Assembly (NCBI RefSeq): GCF_030704685.1
Contig: NZ_JAUZDX010000015.1
Location: 1 to 64,000 of the forward strand
DNA: 64,000 nucleotides
Source: Acidovorax sp. A1169
Lineage (GTDB): Bacteria > Pseudomonadota > Gammaproteobacteria > Burkholderiales > Burkholderiaceae_C
Reading direction: 5' to 3'
Positions 1-7,771 of this stretch are shown here, piece by piece. The notes under the pieces are model-generated. The model ran no database searches and was not told where the DNA came from. It worked only from the letters and a program-made list of their open reading frames with translations. Position 1 is the first letter of the stretch. Each line of letters begins with the position of its first letter. The position numbers and the translations under genes were made by a program.

Positions 1-180
1 ATCGTGTGGCGCAGCGTGCGCGAGAACCAGCGCCAGGCGCTGCTAGAGTCGCGCATGCTGGCGGTGAAGGGCATGTGGCAGCGCAATGGAGCGGTGTGCA
101 ACCTGATTGCGGATCGGCTGGTAGACCTCACGCCGTGGCTGGGGCGGTTGGGGCGATTAGAGAGTAGGGATTTTAAGTAG
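1..180 (+). CDS. dnaE2: Error-prone DNA polymerase DnaE2, C-terminal end (partial)
   Basis: The frame is open from base 1 and ends with TAG at 178-180, giving the last 59 residues of a protein whose start lies left of the window. The tail contains WQRNGAVCNLIADRL and ends LGRLGRLESRDFK, which matches the characteristic C-terminus of DnaE2 (ImuC). In many betaproteobacteria DnaE2 is encoded in an imuA-imuB-dnaE2 cassette and does SOS-induced translesion synthesis. GC content and codon use are host-like, unlike the AT-rich tniQ gene that begins 39 bp downstream on the other strand. It is either a host gene beside the transposon or cargo inside it; the far transposon end is not visible, so this cannot be settled here. 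Confidence 0.85.
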   Translation: MVWRSVRENQRQALLESRMLAVKGMWQRNGAVCNLIADRLVDLTPWLGRLGRLESRDFK

Positions 181-196
181 AGGGAATTTACTAATT

Positions 197-210
197 TTCT
201 ATATATAGAA
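197..210. other. AT-rich perfect palindrome between dnaE2 and tniQ
   Basis: TTCTATATATAGAA is a perfect 14-bp palindrome in the 39-bp gap between the convergent dnaE2 and tniQ stops. It has no GC stem or T-run, so it is a weak terminator at best. It could be a protein site or simply AT-rich transposon DNA. Confidence 0.3.
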
Positions 211-219
211 TATAGGAGA

Positions 220-1758
220 TCAAAGGATGGAGTTCTTGAATTTATTGAAGCTCCACCTCAGATCACGCAGAGTATGCAAATCGTCCCACATTTGCGTATA
301 CCACTGATTGTTCATCCCTCTATTGTCAAACTCTCTTCTCTTGAACGATTTTTCTAGGGAATTTCTTTTGCTAAAGCACACCCTCATTTCGTGCATGGCG
401 AATTTAAGCGAATATCTGTACATGCATTCCTTGCCTTGGCGCTCGAACACATACCCATGGATGCACATGCTGAAGCGATGTGCACTTAATAAGAAGTTAT
501 TGTCTTTTTTTTGATTTTCAACTTTGTAGTACTCGCGTTCAAGCCAATAAATATGATTTGAATCATTGTTGTGGGTCAGACGATTAACCAATGCTACAGC
601 AAACCAAGTAAAAGATGAAATCAGTGCCTGTGCATATGCATTTGCTTCAAGAAGGTAAGTGCGGCGCATATAGTTGTAGTTGTCGTAAACCGGTTTGCCA
701 TACCCTCGTGCAATATTTCGCAACGAAATTATTTTTCCAGAATAGGCGCACCACTGATTTATAAGAGCACAGCACGGGCAATCCGAATGCATGAAGCGTA
801 ACACAGGGCTGACTGCATACAGCCTGTTGTCTCGCTCCCAATTGATGGTTAATGGATAGCGATGTTTGCAAATTTCACGCAGGCGGCGGCGGAGATGGCG
901 ACCAATCGACTTTGTCACTTTGGATAGATGTTCGAGGTCATCGTTCAAAGAAAGCTCAGACTTTTCAACGTTCAATGGTGGCCTATGAAAATTACTAATT
1001 CGGCCCCATTCTTCCACTTTGACAAGACGCTCATCAAACGTTTTCGTGAATTTTCTATCTGGAAGATTAGTTGAAATTTTTAGACCGTCGCAGATAGCTT
1101 GATAGTCCACTGGCTGCCAGGGCTCCCCATGCAGTGACCTCGTTTCATAGTACTGCCATGAGTTCAGAATAGAGATATCCCTCTCCACAGAATCGAAAAT
1201 CTTAGCTCCACGCGATGGGCCTGATGCAATCCTTCCAATCGCTGGCCCTCTTATAAAGGGCTCAAAGCAGGCGGCGCAGCACATAGGCGCCCTGAAGTCT
1301 GCTTGATCGAATTTTGGTTTTCCGAGATGATGCCCACAAATAACGCAGCTGGTTCTAAGTTCGCACATATGCAGAGGGCACTTTGCAATGCTGGCAATCT
1401 GAAAAATTGGAGAATGGAATGCTTGCCTGAGACAGAGTGGGCAAAAACGAATGAAATCCACCTTCAACATTAGTTCTGAATTTTTTTTGCCAAAACACTG
1501 TTCCAATGATCGAGCATGAAAGTGCTGCGCGAATTTCTTTAAAAAGCTAGCATACTGCATCTCTCCACGAAAGCGCTCAGATGCAATTTGATGGCTGTAT
1601 CTGGGAGCATGCTTATCTCCATGGAGTACTTTCCATAAATCTTCGCCATCCATCGCGTTAAGCGCAAGTAGACGATGGCACGCCATCCAATCACTCTCAA
1701 AGCGGGAGACAATGCCCACGCTCCATGTCATCTGCGTATCAAATTCAGGATAGTCCAT
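220..1758 (-). CDS. tniQ: TniQ/TnsD-family target-selection protein
   Basis: 512 aa. Proteins of this family bind the target DNA or a target complex and recruit the TnsC ATPase, choosing where a Tn7-like element inserts. A zinc-binding region is clear: CPLC (about 106-109), CPLH (127-130), CVIC (138-141) and CCAAC (160-164), the usual TniQ arrangement. The N-terminal segment TWSVGIVSRF fits the family's opening helix. The ATG overlaps the end of tnsC by 14 bp, so the two are probably translationally coupled. The length is TnsD-like rather than that of the short TniQ of CRISPR-associated elements, which suggests a DNA-sequence-specific attachment site. The target itself is not known. Base composition is markedly AT-richer than the flanking DNA. 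Confidence 0.85.
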   Translation of the reverse strand: MDYPEFDTQMTWSVGIVSRFESDWMACHRLLALNAMDGEDLWKVLHGDKHAPRYSHQIASERFRGEMQYASFLKKFAQHFHARSLEQCFGKKNSELMLKVDFIRFCPLCLRQAFHSPIFQIASIAKCPLHMCELRTSCVICGHHLGKPKFDQADFRAPMCCAACFEPFIRGPAIGRIASGPSRGAKIFDSVERDISILNSWQYYETRSLHGEPWQPVDYQAICDGLKISTNLPDRKFTKTFDERLVKVEEWGRISNFHRPPLNVEKSELSLNDDLEHLSKVTKSIGRHLRRRLREICKHRYPLTINWERDNRLYAVSPVLRFMHSDCPCCALINQWCAYSGKIISLRNIARGYGKPVYDNYNYMRRTYLLEANAYAQALISSFTWFAVALVNRLTHNNDSNHIYWLEREYYKVENQKKDNNFLLSAHRFSMCIHGYVFERQGKECMYRYSLKFAMHEMRVCFSKRNSLEKSFKRREFDNRGMNNQWYTQMWDDLHTLRDLRWSFNKFKNSIL

Positions 1759-2851
1759 TGCCGATTAACAAGTCGCTGGTGGCGGCAGCAGAGACCGCAT
1801 CAAGCCAAATTTTAGGTGAGCCTTTGAACTTTTTCATATCCACGCTCATGGAGTCGATGAGGAATGAATGAATGGCATCGTTTATGAACGCTAGCTTGAA
1901 ACCCGAAAATTTCAGCATTTTGCTAGTAGGGTTTGTCAAATGCAATAAAGCATCCCAAAGAAAATCTGCTTCACCAACAAGGCGCCATCCATTATCGTAG
2001 GCCTGCTTGCAAAAAAACCGAGAATATGTCCACTGTGAGTTTGGTGGGTAAACAAGTTTGTCATCAAATGCTGCAAGATAATTGCGCAGTTGATCAATTG
2101 AGTGAAGACCTCCAATTGAACACCCTTTGGCAAAAAATCTCGCGACTACCGCTTTTTGATCTTCTTCATTTGTCAACTGTTTAAGTGAATCAAGCCCTTT
2201 TTGCCCAACAAGAACTGTTACCAAAACGAAGCCCTCCTTGGCAAGCTGATTCCAAACCTCCAATAGATACCTCATCTGCATTACCGTAAGCATCTGAGCT
2301 TCATCAATAAAAATCACACAAGTCCGACTTCCAGCTTTTACCGCCTCTGTGATTAAGAACCTCGGCAGGCGATCCACTGAATTGGTCTTGCTTGAAGCGA
2401 AGGATTTAAAAGACTTTAAAAGGTCATAACAAAATGATGCCTTGGTCTGGCGCAACTGTCTTTCGGCGGTATGATAGAAAACGGCAATCGAAGGCATGTC
2501 TTCGAAAAGTCGATCAATAGCATTTAGTATGGCGCGAGTTTTACCCACTCGATGCTCACCCATAAAATAAAGCCCACTTTTTCTAGCAAAGATGTGATCG
2601 TAGGCAATACTGTAAAAATCAGAAGACTGTTCAGTCTCAATGTAGTACCTTAATTCCAGCATAGGATGCATTGGAGTAAGAAAAATCCTCGCTTGCAGAG
2701 ACTCTAGATCTGTCACCGCAAATTTTTGAGCGCGCGCATTCTCTAAGCTATCAACGCTTTCATCTATTAATCGGCCGAATATTTCACCCTCAGTCTTAGC
2801 CCTATGTCTCAGTGGTTTTCCTTGCGATTCATTTAATGGTTCAAGCGCCAT
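1745..2851 (-). CDS. tnsC: TnsC-like AAA+ ATPase, transposition regulator
   Basis: 368 aa from the ATG at 2851; a GTG at 2860 is also in frame, but an AAGGTG Shine-Dalgarno overlapping the tnsB stop codon fits the ATG. Walker A GEHRVGKT lies near residues 98-105 and Walker B CVIFIDEAQ near 178-186. TnsC/TniB ATPases form filaments on DNA, link the target selector to the TnsA/TnsB transposase, and mediate target immunity. Placement between tnsB and tniQ in one co-directional operon supports the role. The length is shorter than Tn7 TnsC (about 555 aa) and longer than the smallest TniB proteins. Confidence 0.88.
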   Translation of the reverse strand: MALEPLNESQGKPLRHRAKTEGEIFGRLIDESVDSLENARAQKFAVTDLESLQARIFLTPMHPMLELRYYIETEQSSDFYSIAYDHIFARKSGLYFMGEHRVGKTRAILNAIDRLFEDMPSIAVFYHTAERQLRQTKASFCYDLLKSFKSFASSKTNSVDRLPRFLITEAVKAGSRTCVIFIDEAQMLTVMQMRYLLEVWNQLAKEGFVLVTVLVGQKGLDSLKQLTNEEDQKAVVARFFAKGCSIGGLHSIDQLRNYLAAFDDKLVYPPNSQWTYSRFFCKQAYDNGWRLVGEADFLWDALLHLTNPTSKMLKFSGFKLAFINDAIHSFLIDSMSVDMKKFKGSPKIWLDAVSAAATSDLLIGNGLS

Positions 2852-2862
2852 GATTATCACCT

Positions 2863-4803
2863 TTAACTATTGCCTGAGGAGAAAAAATCACGACGCCCTT
2901 TGGGCTTGACCGATGTATCTTTGACAAGAACACCCGATTTTGCTTCATATTTCAAAGTATCGGATTCCTCATCATTGCTGGAGTGTGCCAACGTGCGTGC
3001 CAAAGCATTGGATTCTTGAACAATCTTTGGCGATTTTTTGCCTTTGACGCTTTTGAGCGCTTTACTGGCCAGATACTCTTGGTAGTGAAGAATGGGATCA
3101 TCAGCTCTATATGCAAAAAGTCCCGCGCTATACAATCGATTAATTTCTTTTCGTGTTTCACGCGTGTGAGGGCGAACTGCCCATCCCCCACTCACGCTCA
3201 AGACTCCGAATTCGGTGCCGTCTTCACGAAATGCGCGAACGGTGCGATAGTCACCGCGAATCTGGACGTTGAGCTTTGTACCAATCAGAGCCCAACTTTG
3301 CCTCAAAATGTCATTGGTATAGGCCACATTGTCCAGCTGAATATAGGGTGTTCTATGTGTCGAGCGGTCCCCCCTTACAGTCACCCATTCTGACTCAGCG
3401 GCCAAGCTCGGATTAGACATGAAACTCTCCTTGTATAGAGGTACTATCTGCAACCTGGAGTTCTTAGCCCAATCTGCAGCAATAAGCTCATTGGGAGTAG
3501 CGTTAAAAAGTGCCCTCCTTCTCCGAGCGTTGTGCCGAGAGACCAGTTTTTCCATTACTGCAATCAAATCAGCCATTCGAATTCTGTCTCTAATGGATTT
3601 CCCAACCGGATCCCGAACGTTTGGGTCAGTGGGGCCGCTACCTGTAGTCGATGCAATTCTTCTCAGATTCTGTTGAAGCTCTGAGAAAAGCCTTTCTACG
3701 ACATTTCGCTCAATCCAGCTGTGAACTTTGCCATAGGTAATAATAACTCCGGTTTTCCTTCTTAGTCCGACAACAACTGAATTTGAAATGTGTGTGAGAT
3801 GGTTGTCAAGACAGAGTATTGCGATGCGACGACCTTTCGCTTCTGGAACTACAGATGCAGGAAGACCTTCACCTTCAAGTGATTTAATACTTTCAAATGC
3901 AGGGTGAATTTTCTGCTGCGGAGGGTTTATTGCGCATTCAAACGCCTCCAGTAAATTGGCTGATTTGAATCTTTCTGAAATAGACCAGGAGTAACCTAGC
4001 ACTGCCTCGCTTTTGTAATCAACTATGGGGCAGAAGTACGCGCGACTTAGAGGTACTTCAACATCAGTTCCGTCGACAACTATGACCATGGTTCCGATAG
4101 CTGGAAGCTGGTACTCATCGTACGCCACTTTTGCCAAACAATGTAAAGGCCGGGTCAACGCTACGCTTATGGAGTTTCTTCCTGTGGCCTGATTTGCTGT
4201 CTCACCATATTTCAAATTGGCTAGAGCAGGATTTCCATCCTGTATTTTCTTTCGGACGTAAGCCACCAGTGCTTCATACCCATGCCTGCGTGTTTGAAAA
4301 GGATAGCGATCTGTTGAGCAACCCTCCTTTCTTAATCTTGATATAAATTCCTGATGTAGCACCGCCACATTGATGCCCGCAGGAGTTGCCTTTGACGACC
4401 CGTTACCCTGCAGCTGTGATTCCAACCAAGAGTTGGTTTTCTTGAATTCAGAAAGTAGTTGCTGAAATGATCCTGCATATCCTGCCCCTTCGGTCGTAAC
4501 TTTCCGATCTTGAGCCGAGGCTTTATAATTCTTACGTCCCATGCCTTTCACTAATGCGCGAAACCCCAGGAGCCTGCCATCCGAATGAAAAGTGGTACAC
4601 CTATCTAAATGGTAGGCGAGAAGACTTCGCGAGACTTTGTACTCAGCAAATATCTCCGCAGAAGTCTTTCCGCAGCATGCGTCTTCGATCGCATGTTCAA
4701 GTCGCGTGTATCGAGAAAGCTCTTCGGGCGAAAAGCCTTCGGTGACCACGGTCGGCCATAAATTAAAGTCCAACAACTCGGGCGCAATCTGTCTACTTGG
4801 CAT
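2863..4803 (-). CDS. tnsB: TnsB-like DDE transposase (Mu/TniA superfamily)
   Basis: 646 aa from the ATG at 4803, which overlaps the tnsA stop by 11 bp; an upstream start at 4857 would give 664 aa and a deeper overlap. TnsB binds the transposon ends and makes the 3' strand cuts and joins. The retroviral-integrase-type catalytic core is visible. In the longer numbering it has an acidic residue in VDGTDVEV (about 262-265), D351 in CLDNHLTH, and E388 in ERLFSEL, giving a D-D-E triad with 36 residues between the last two. A helix-turn-helix-rich N-terminus and a basic C-terminal tail follow the family layout. The pair with tnsA marks a Tn7-type cut-and-paste element. Confidence 0.9.
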   Translation of the reverse strand: MPSRQIAPELLDFNLWPTVVTEGFSPEELSRYTRLEHAIEDACCGKTSAEIFAEYKVSRSLLAYHLDRCTTFHSDGRLLGFRALVKGMGRKNYKASAQDRKVTTEGAGYAGSFQQLLSEFKKTNSWLESQLQGNGSSKATPAGINVAVLHQEFISRLRKEGCSTDRYPFQTRRHGYEALVAYVRKKIQDGNPALANLKYGETANQATGRNSISVALTRPLHCLAKVAYDEYQLPAIGTMVIVVDGTDVEVPLSRAYFCPIVDYKSEAVLGYSWSISERFKSANLLEAFECAINPPQQKIHPAFESIKSLEGEGLPASVVPEAKGRRIAILCLDNHLTHISNSVVVGLRRKTGVIITYGKVHSWIERNVVERLFSELQQNLRRIASTTGSGPTDPNVRDPVGKSIRDRIRMADLIAVMEKLVSRHNARRRRALFNATPNELIAADWAKNSRLQIVPLYKESFMSNPSLAAESEWVTVRGDRSTHRTPYIQLDNVAYTNDILRQSWALIGTKLNVQIRGDYRTVRAFREDGTEFGVLSVSGGWAVRPHTRETRKEINRLYSAGLFAYRADDPILHYQEYLASKALKSVKGKKSPKIVQESNALARTLAHSSNDEESDTLKYEAKSGVLVKDTSVKPKGRRDFFSSGNS

Positions 4804-5566
4804 GCAGAGCACCCCGCAATCTGATCTTCGTCGCCGGACTAAGAGGACTGATATCAAGATCGGTCGAAAGCACAGCTTGCTGTACGAGGCGGAAGACCGC
4901 GGCGAAAACTACGTCCCACGATTCAAGTCCGAGGGATTGCAGACCACCCAGGGTGGTGGGTCTTGAGCAAGCGAGGCAAAGCTTCTTGCTCAGAAAGTCC
5001 CATCGTGCTTCCACTTCAAGGCGAGTCTGGTCAAGTACTGCAGCAACATGGATCCAGTCATGAAAAATTCTGGCCTTCGCTTCCATGCAACTGTCATCGA
5101 AAGTATCCCAATCTGCCCCAACGGCATCAGCTGCGACGCGCCTTTGTTCACGCGAGGACCGTGCACTTATTGGCTGCGCAGATTTGGATCGACGGATCTC
5201 CAAGAACTGACGTCTTGATCCCCACCTTGCAACTACGGCATCGGGCATCTCTCCGACGTACCCGAGCTCTTCGAGTTGGCGTGTGATAAGCCCAGCGTCG
5301 ACTTCGTAACTTTTAACGCCCTCATCTGCCTCAAGGAGCACGCCGCAGGCGAACTCAAGCTCAGTGCTGAAAAGAATGTCTTTGCTGTTCTTGGAGCTGT
5401 AGAAGTACGTGATGGACCCAACGGACTTGCCCCGCTCTCTAAGAGCGGACCTGAGGGCCCGGCTCGGCCGGAAAGGTGCGCGACTTTTGATCGCGTTGGC
5501 TTGACTTGCGTCCATCGAGAACAACGGCTGAAACCGTCCTTTTCCCATGAAGCTGCAGTGATACAC
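4793..5566 (-). CDS. tnsA: TnsA-like endonuclease subunit of heteromeric transposase
   Basis: 257 aa from a GTG; an ATG seven codons in (5548) is an alternative, and neither start has a strong ribosome binding site. TnsA cuts the 5' strands at the transposon ends, so that transposition is cut-and-paste. The PD-(D/E)XK-type core is recognisable: acidic residues in STELEF (about 69-71), D109 in MPDAVV, and E123-I-R125 in FLEIRRSK. The third motif is normally Q/E-x-K, so the final catalytic lysine appears to be arginine here. It is first in the operon and overlaps tnsB. Identification rests on motif order and context, since overall similarity to classical TnsA is low. Confidence 0.78.
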   Translation of the reverse strand: MYHCSFMGKGRFQPLFSMDASQANAIKSRAPFRPSRALRSALRERGKSVGSITYFYSSKNSKDILFSTELEFACGVLLEADEGVKSYEVDAGLITRQLEELGYVGEMPDAVVARWGSRRQFLEIRRSKSAQPISARSSREQRRVAADAVGADWDTFDDSCMEAKARIFHDWIHVAAVLDQTRLEVEARWDFLSKKLCLACSRPTTLGGLQSLGLESWDVVFAAVFRLVQQAVLSTDLDISPLSPATKIRLRGALHAK

Positions 5567-5602
5567 CTACCCTGCGTTCGCCGCAAGCCCCCCACGGCTT
5601 GT

Positions 5603-5711
5603 ACAACCATTTACCTCACAAAAAATCCAGGTAATTCATTTGACAGGAACATGTGATGCCCGTGAACTCACTGGGAGAGACGAGCAAACCGGTGACAAAG
5701 AATTACCTCAC
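5603..5711. repeat. Transposon end: TnsB-site-like repeats
   Basis: Two direct copies of a 17-bp motif, at 5603-5619 (ACAACCATTTACCTCAC) and 5695-5711 (ACAAAGAATTACCTCAC), agree at 14 of 17 bases and lie 92 bp apart. A third, inverted copy of its core (GGTAATTCATTTGA) lies at about 5630-5643. Multiple short repeats upstream of tnsA are how TnsB recognises the right end of Tn7-like elements. The terminal base pair should lie just outside 5711, at about 5712-5725, where coding similarity to the interrupted gene stops. The exact end and target duplication cannot be fixed without the other end. Confidence 0.6.
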
Positions 5712-5870
5712 CCGCCTCATGGGCCCCACCGTATTCGGCGAGCCGCGGCCCAGTTGCAGGCGCACCCGCTCGATGGTCGGGCGCTCCCCCAGGGCGAGAA
5801 CTGCGTCCGCAGCGGCCCACACCTCATCCATCTGAACGCCGCGCGGACCCCTCACACTTTTCGCTTGCAT
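5703..5870 (-). pseudogene. Truncated KfrA_N-domain protein (tnpT-like), broken by the transposon
   Basis: Reading from the ATG at 5870 (GGAG about 7 bp upstream), residues such as MDEVWAAADAVL, PTIERVRLQLG and GSPNTVG match the N-terminal DNA-binding domain of KfrA-type proteins. Right after SPNTVGPM the frame runs into unrelated sequence (RRVR, then TAA at 5703-5705), where the transposon end lies. A normal family member continues into a long coiled coil, so this is a 5' remnant. Its divergent position next to a tyrosine recombinase, with a 33-bp inverted repeat between, matches the tnpT-tnpS resolution module of Tn4651-type Tn3-family transposons. The 3' part should lie beyond the far end of the element. 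Confidence 0.7.
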
Positions 5871-5892
5871 CGCCCCACTCCACTTCCTGAAA

Positions 5893-5925
5893 TTACCCAC
5901 GATAATAGAAGCTTATCGTGGGTAA
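5893..5925. other. Probable recombination core site for the adjacent tyrosine recombinase
   Basis: TTACCCACGATAA and TTATCGTGGGTAA form a perfect 13-bp inverted repeat around a 7-bp spacer (TAGAAGC), 33 bp in all. Arms of this size around a 6-8 bp spacer are the layout of a tyrosine-recombinase crossover site. It lies in the divergent gap between the tnpT-like fragment and the tnpS-like gene, as in Tn4651-type cointegrate-resolution modules. It could also serve as operator for one or both genes. Confidence 0.65.
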
Positions 5926-5995
5926 ATTGCTAAATTAATAGTAAACAATACATCATATGTGCGATAAATGCAAAATTTAGCCTGAAGGGACACCC

Positions 5996-7072
5996 ATGCG
6001 ATTGCCAGCCCTCAAAACGCATGCCGCGCTGGAGCCCGGCGTGCTCTCGGATATGACGGCGCTTGCGGTCGATCAGCTGATGCGCGAAGGCGAGTCTGCC
6101 AACACCCTGGCCAGCTACCGATCGGCCCTGCGCTACTGGGCTGCTTGGTTCAACGTGCGCTATGGCCTGCCAATCACGCTTCCACTGCCGCCGAGCGCCG
6201 TGCTTCAGTTCATCGTCGACCATGCCCAAAGGACGACTGCCGAGGGGCTGGCCCACGAGCTGCCGCAGGCCATCGATGCGGTGCTTGTCGAAGCGGGCTT
6301 CAAGGGCAAGTTGGGGCCGATGGCGCTCAGCACCCTGGTGCACCGCGTGTCGGTGCTGTCCAAGGCCCACCAGGTGCGGGACATGAAGAACCCCTGCCAG
6401 GATGCCCAGGTGCGTGAGCTGCTGTCGAAGACGCGCCGTGCCTACGCTAAGCGGGGAGCCTTGCCCCAGAAAAAGAATGCACTGACCAAGGATCCGCTGA
6501 TGGCGATCCTGGCGACCTGCGATGCCGCCACCCTCAAAGGGCTGCGCGATCGCGCCCTGCTGCTGTTTGCCTTCGCCAGCGGCGGTCGGCGGCGCTCGGA
6601 GGTCGCGTCGGCGCAAATCAGGCACCTGCGGCAAAGCGGTTCTGCCTCGTTCATCTACACCCTCGCCCACTCCAAGACCAACCAGACCGGTTCAGACCGG
6701 CCGGAGAACCACAAACCCATCCAGGGGATGGCGGGCGAGGCTTTGCAGGCATGGTTGGCGGCCACGGGCATCACCGAAGGGGCCATTTTCAGGCGGGTGC
6801 GAAAAGGCGGCATGCTCGGTGAGGCGCTGTCGGCCGCCGCCGTGCGGGACATCGTTCAGGAGCGTGCCCGGGCGGCCGGGCTGCCCGATGGGTTTTCAGC
6901 ACACTCGCTTCGCTCCGGCTTCGTGACCGAGGCCGCCACCCAGAAAGTCCCCATGGCCGACACGATGGCCATGACGGGCCATCGCAGCGTGGCAAGCCTG
7001 CTGGGGTATTTCCGGGTCTCGGACGCCAGCCAGGCTGCTCGGCTGCTGGAAGAAGAAGACCCCCAGGGTTGA
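5996..7072 (+). CDS. Tyrosine recombinase (TnpS-like cointegrate resolvase)
   Basis: 358 aa, ATG preceded by GAAGGGA. An N-terminal SAM-like core-binding domain (about 25-155) is followed by a catalytic domain with all expected residues: an arginine in GGRRRSE (about 198-200), K227 in HSKT, H303 and R306 in HSLRSG, H329 in GHRS, and the nucleophile Y338 in LGYFR. Such enzymes do site-specific strand exchange. The divergent KfrA_N gene and the 33-bp inverted repeat 70 bp upstream argue for a TnpS-like resolvase rather than a phage integrase. No Tn3-family transposase or terminal repeat is visible, and only 18 bp separate the gene from the next one, so it may be a free-standing chromosomal module. 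Confidence 0.85.
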   Translation: MRLPALKTHAALEPGVLSDMTALAVDQLMREGESANTLASYRSALRYWAAWFNVRYGLPITLPLPPSAVLQFIVDHAQRTTAEGLAHELPQAIDAVLVEAGFKGKLGPMALSTLVHRVSVLSKAHQVRDMKNPCQDAQVRELLSKTRRAYAKRGALPQKKNALTKDPLMAILATCDAATLKGLRDRALLLFAFASGGRRRSEVASAQIRHLRQSGSASFIYTLAHSKTNQTGSDRPENHKPIQGMAGEALQAWLAATGITEGAIFRRVRKGGMLGEALSAAAVRDIVQERARAAGLPDGFSAHSLRSGFVTEAATQKVPMADTMAMTGHRSVASLLGYFRVSDASQAARLLEEEDPQG

Positions 7073-7090
7073 TGGGGGCGACGACCAGCG

Positions 7091-7771
7091 CTACGGAAGA
7101 TCCTGCGCGCGTGCGCCCAGGCGCAAGCTGGAACAGAATGCCGAAAATTCGCCGGCCGCGTCGATGGGCGGGTCTTGCAATTGCACGAAGAGATCGGGTG
7201 CGAGCGGCACCAGCGTGACATCGGCGCCACCCGAGCCGGCATAGATTTCGGTGTAGTTCTTGGTGCGTGTTCGCCCCCAGAACATGCGCACGACGGTTTC
7301 GCCCTTCCATGCAGGCTTGCCGCAAAAGTCGGCGGCTGTCGCGGGCTGGTCGCCGGCCTGTGCATTCGGCACCATCCAGCGGCCATCCTCTGCAAGCGTG
7401 AACGAGTCCAGCAGCGCAGTGCCCCCAGACCTTGTACGCGCCACCTGAACGCTGGGCGGCGCAGGGCCGGTATCGACCATCCAGTCGCACACCTTGTAGG
7501 GTGGCTGGCCGCCCTCCTCCCTGCCCTTGCATTCGCCGCGCGGCGCAGGCTCGGGCCGGATCTTGACGATGTAGAACGCACAAGCGCGGCCATCGCGCCC
7601 ATCTGCGGAGCGCTTGGGCCGCGTGATCCTGTAGCCGGTCGGCAGATCAAATTCAAGCCCGCAGGCCGCGACGTGGACGGTAGCAACTGGCTCGGCCTGG
7701 GCGCAAGAATGGACGGAGACGCTGGCCAGCATTGCGGCGAATGCCCGGGTGGTGCGCGTGGGGCCTATCAT
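7091..7771 (-). CDS. Secreted hypothetical protein
   Basis: 226 aa from the ATG at 7771. The start is set by a 4-base ATGA overlap with the gene upstream and by a clear export signal (hydrophobic stretch FAAMLASVSVHSCAQA, cleavage likely after AQA). The mature part has several cysteines, as expected for a disulfide-bonded periplasmic protein, and no motif I recognise. It is last in a three-gene operon with an SMI1/KNR4 protein and a LysR regulator, and ends 18 bp from the convergent recombinase gene. Function unknown. Confidence 0.72.
   Translation of the reverse strand: MIGPTRTTRAFAAMLASVSVHSCAQAEPVATVHVAACGLEFDLPTGYRITRPKRSADGRDGRACAFYIVKIRPEPAPRGECKGREEGGQPPYKVCDWMVDTGPAPPSVQVARTRSGGTALLDSFTLAEDGRWMVPNAQAGDQPATAADFCGKPAWKGETVVRMFWGRTRTKNYTEIYAGSGGADVTLVPLAPDLFVQLQDPPIDAAGEFSAFCSSLRLGARAQDLP

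Noticed and set aside
220..5725. CRISPR-associated transposon
   Set aside because: No cas12k, cas5-8 or repeat-spacer array is visible, TniQ is of the long type, and TnsA and TnsB are separate genes; the classical Tn7-like reading is simpler for the visible part.
5703..5900. Plasmid kfrA gene as evidence of a plasmid
   Set aside because: Only the N-terminal domain is present, no replication or partition genes are near, and the divergent recombinase with a 33-bp core fits a transposon resolution module better.
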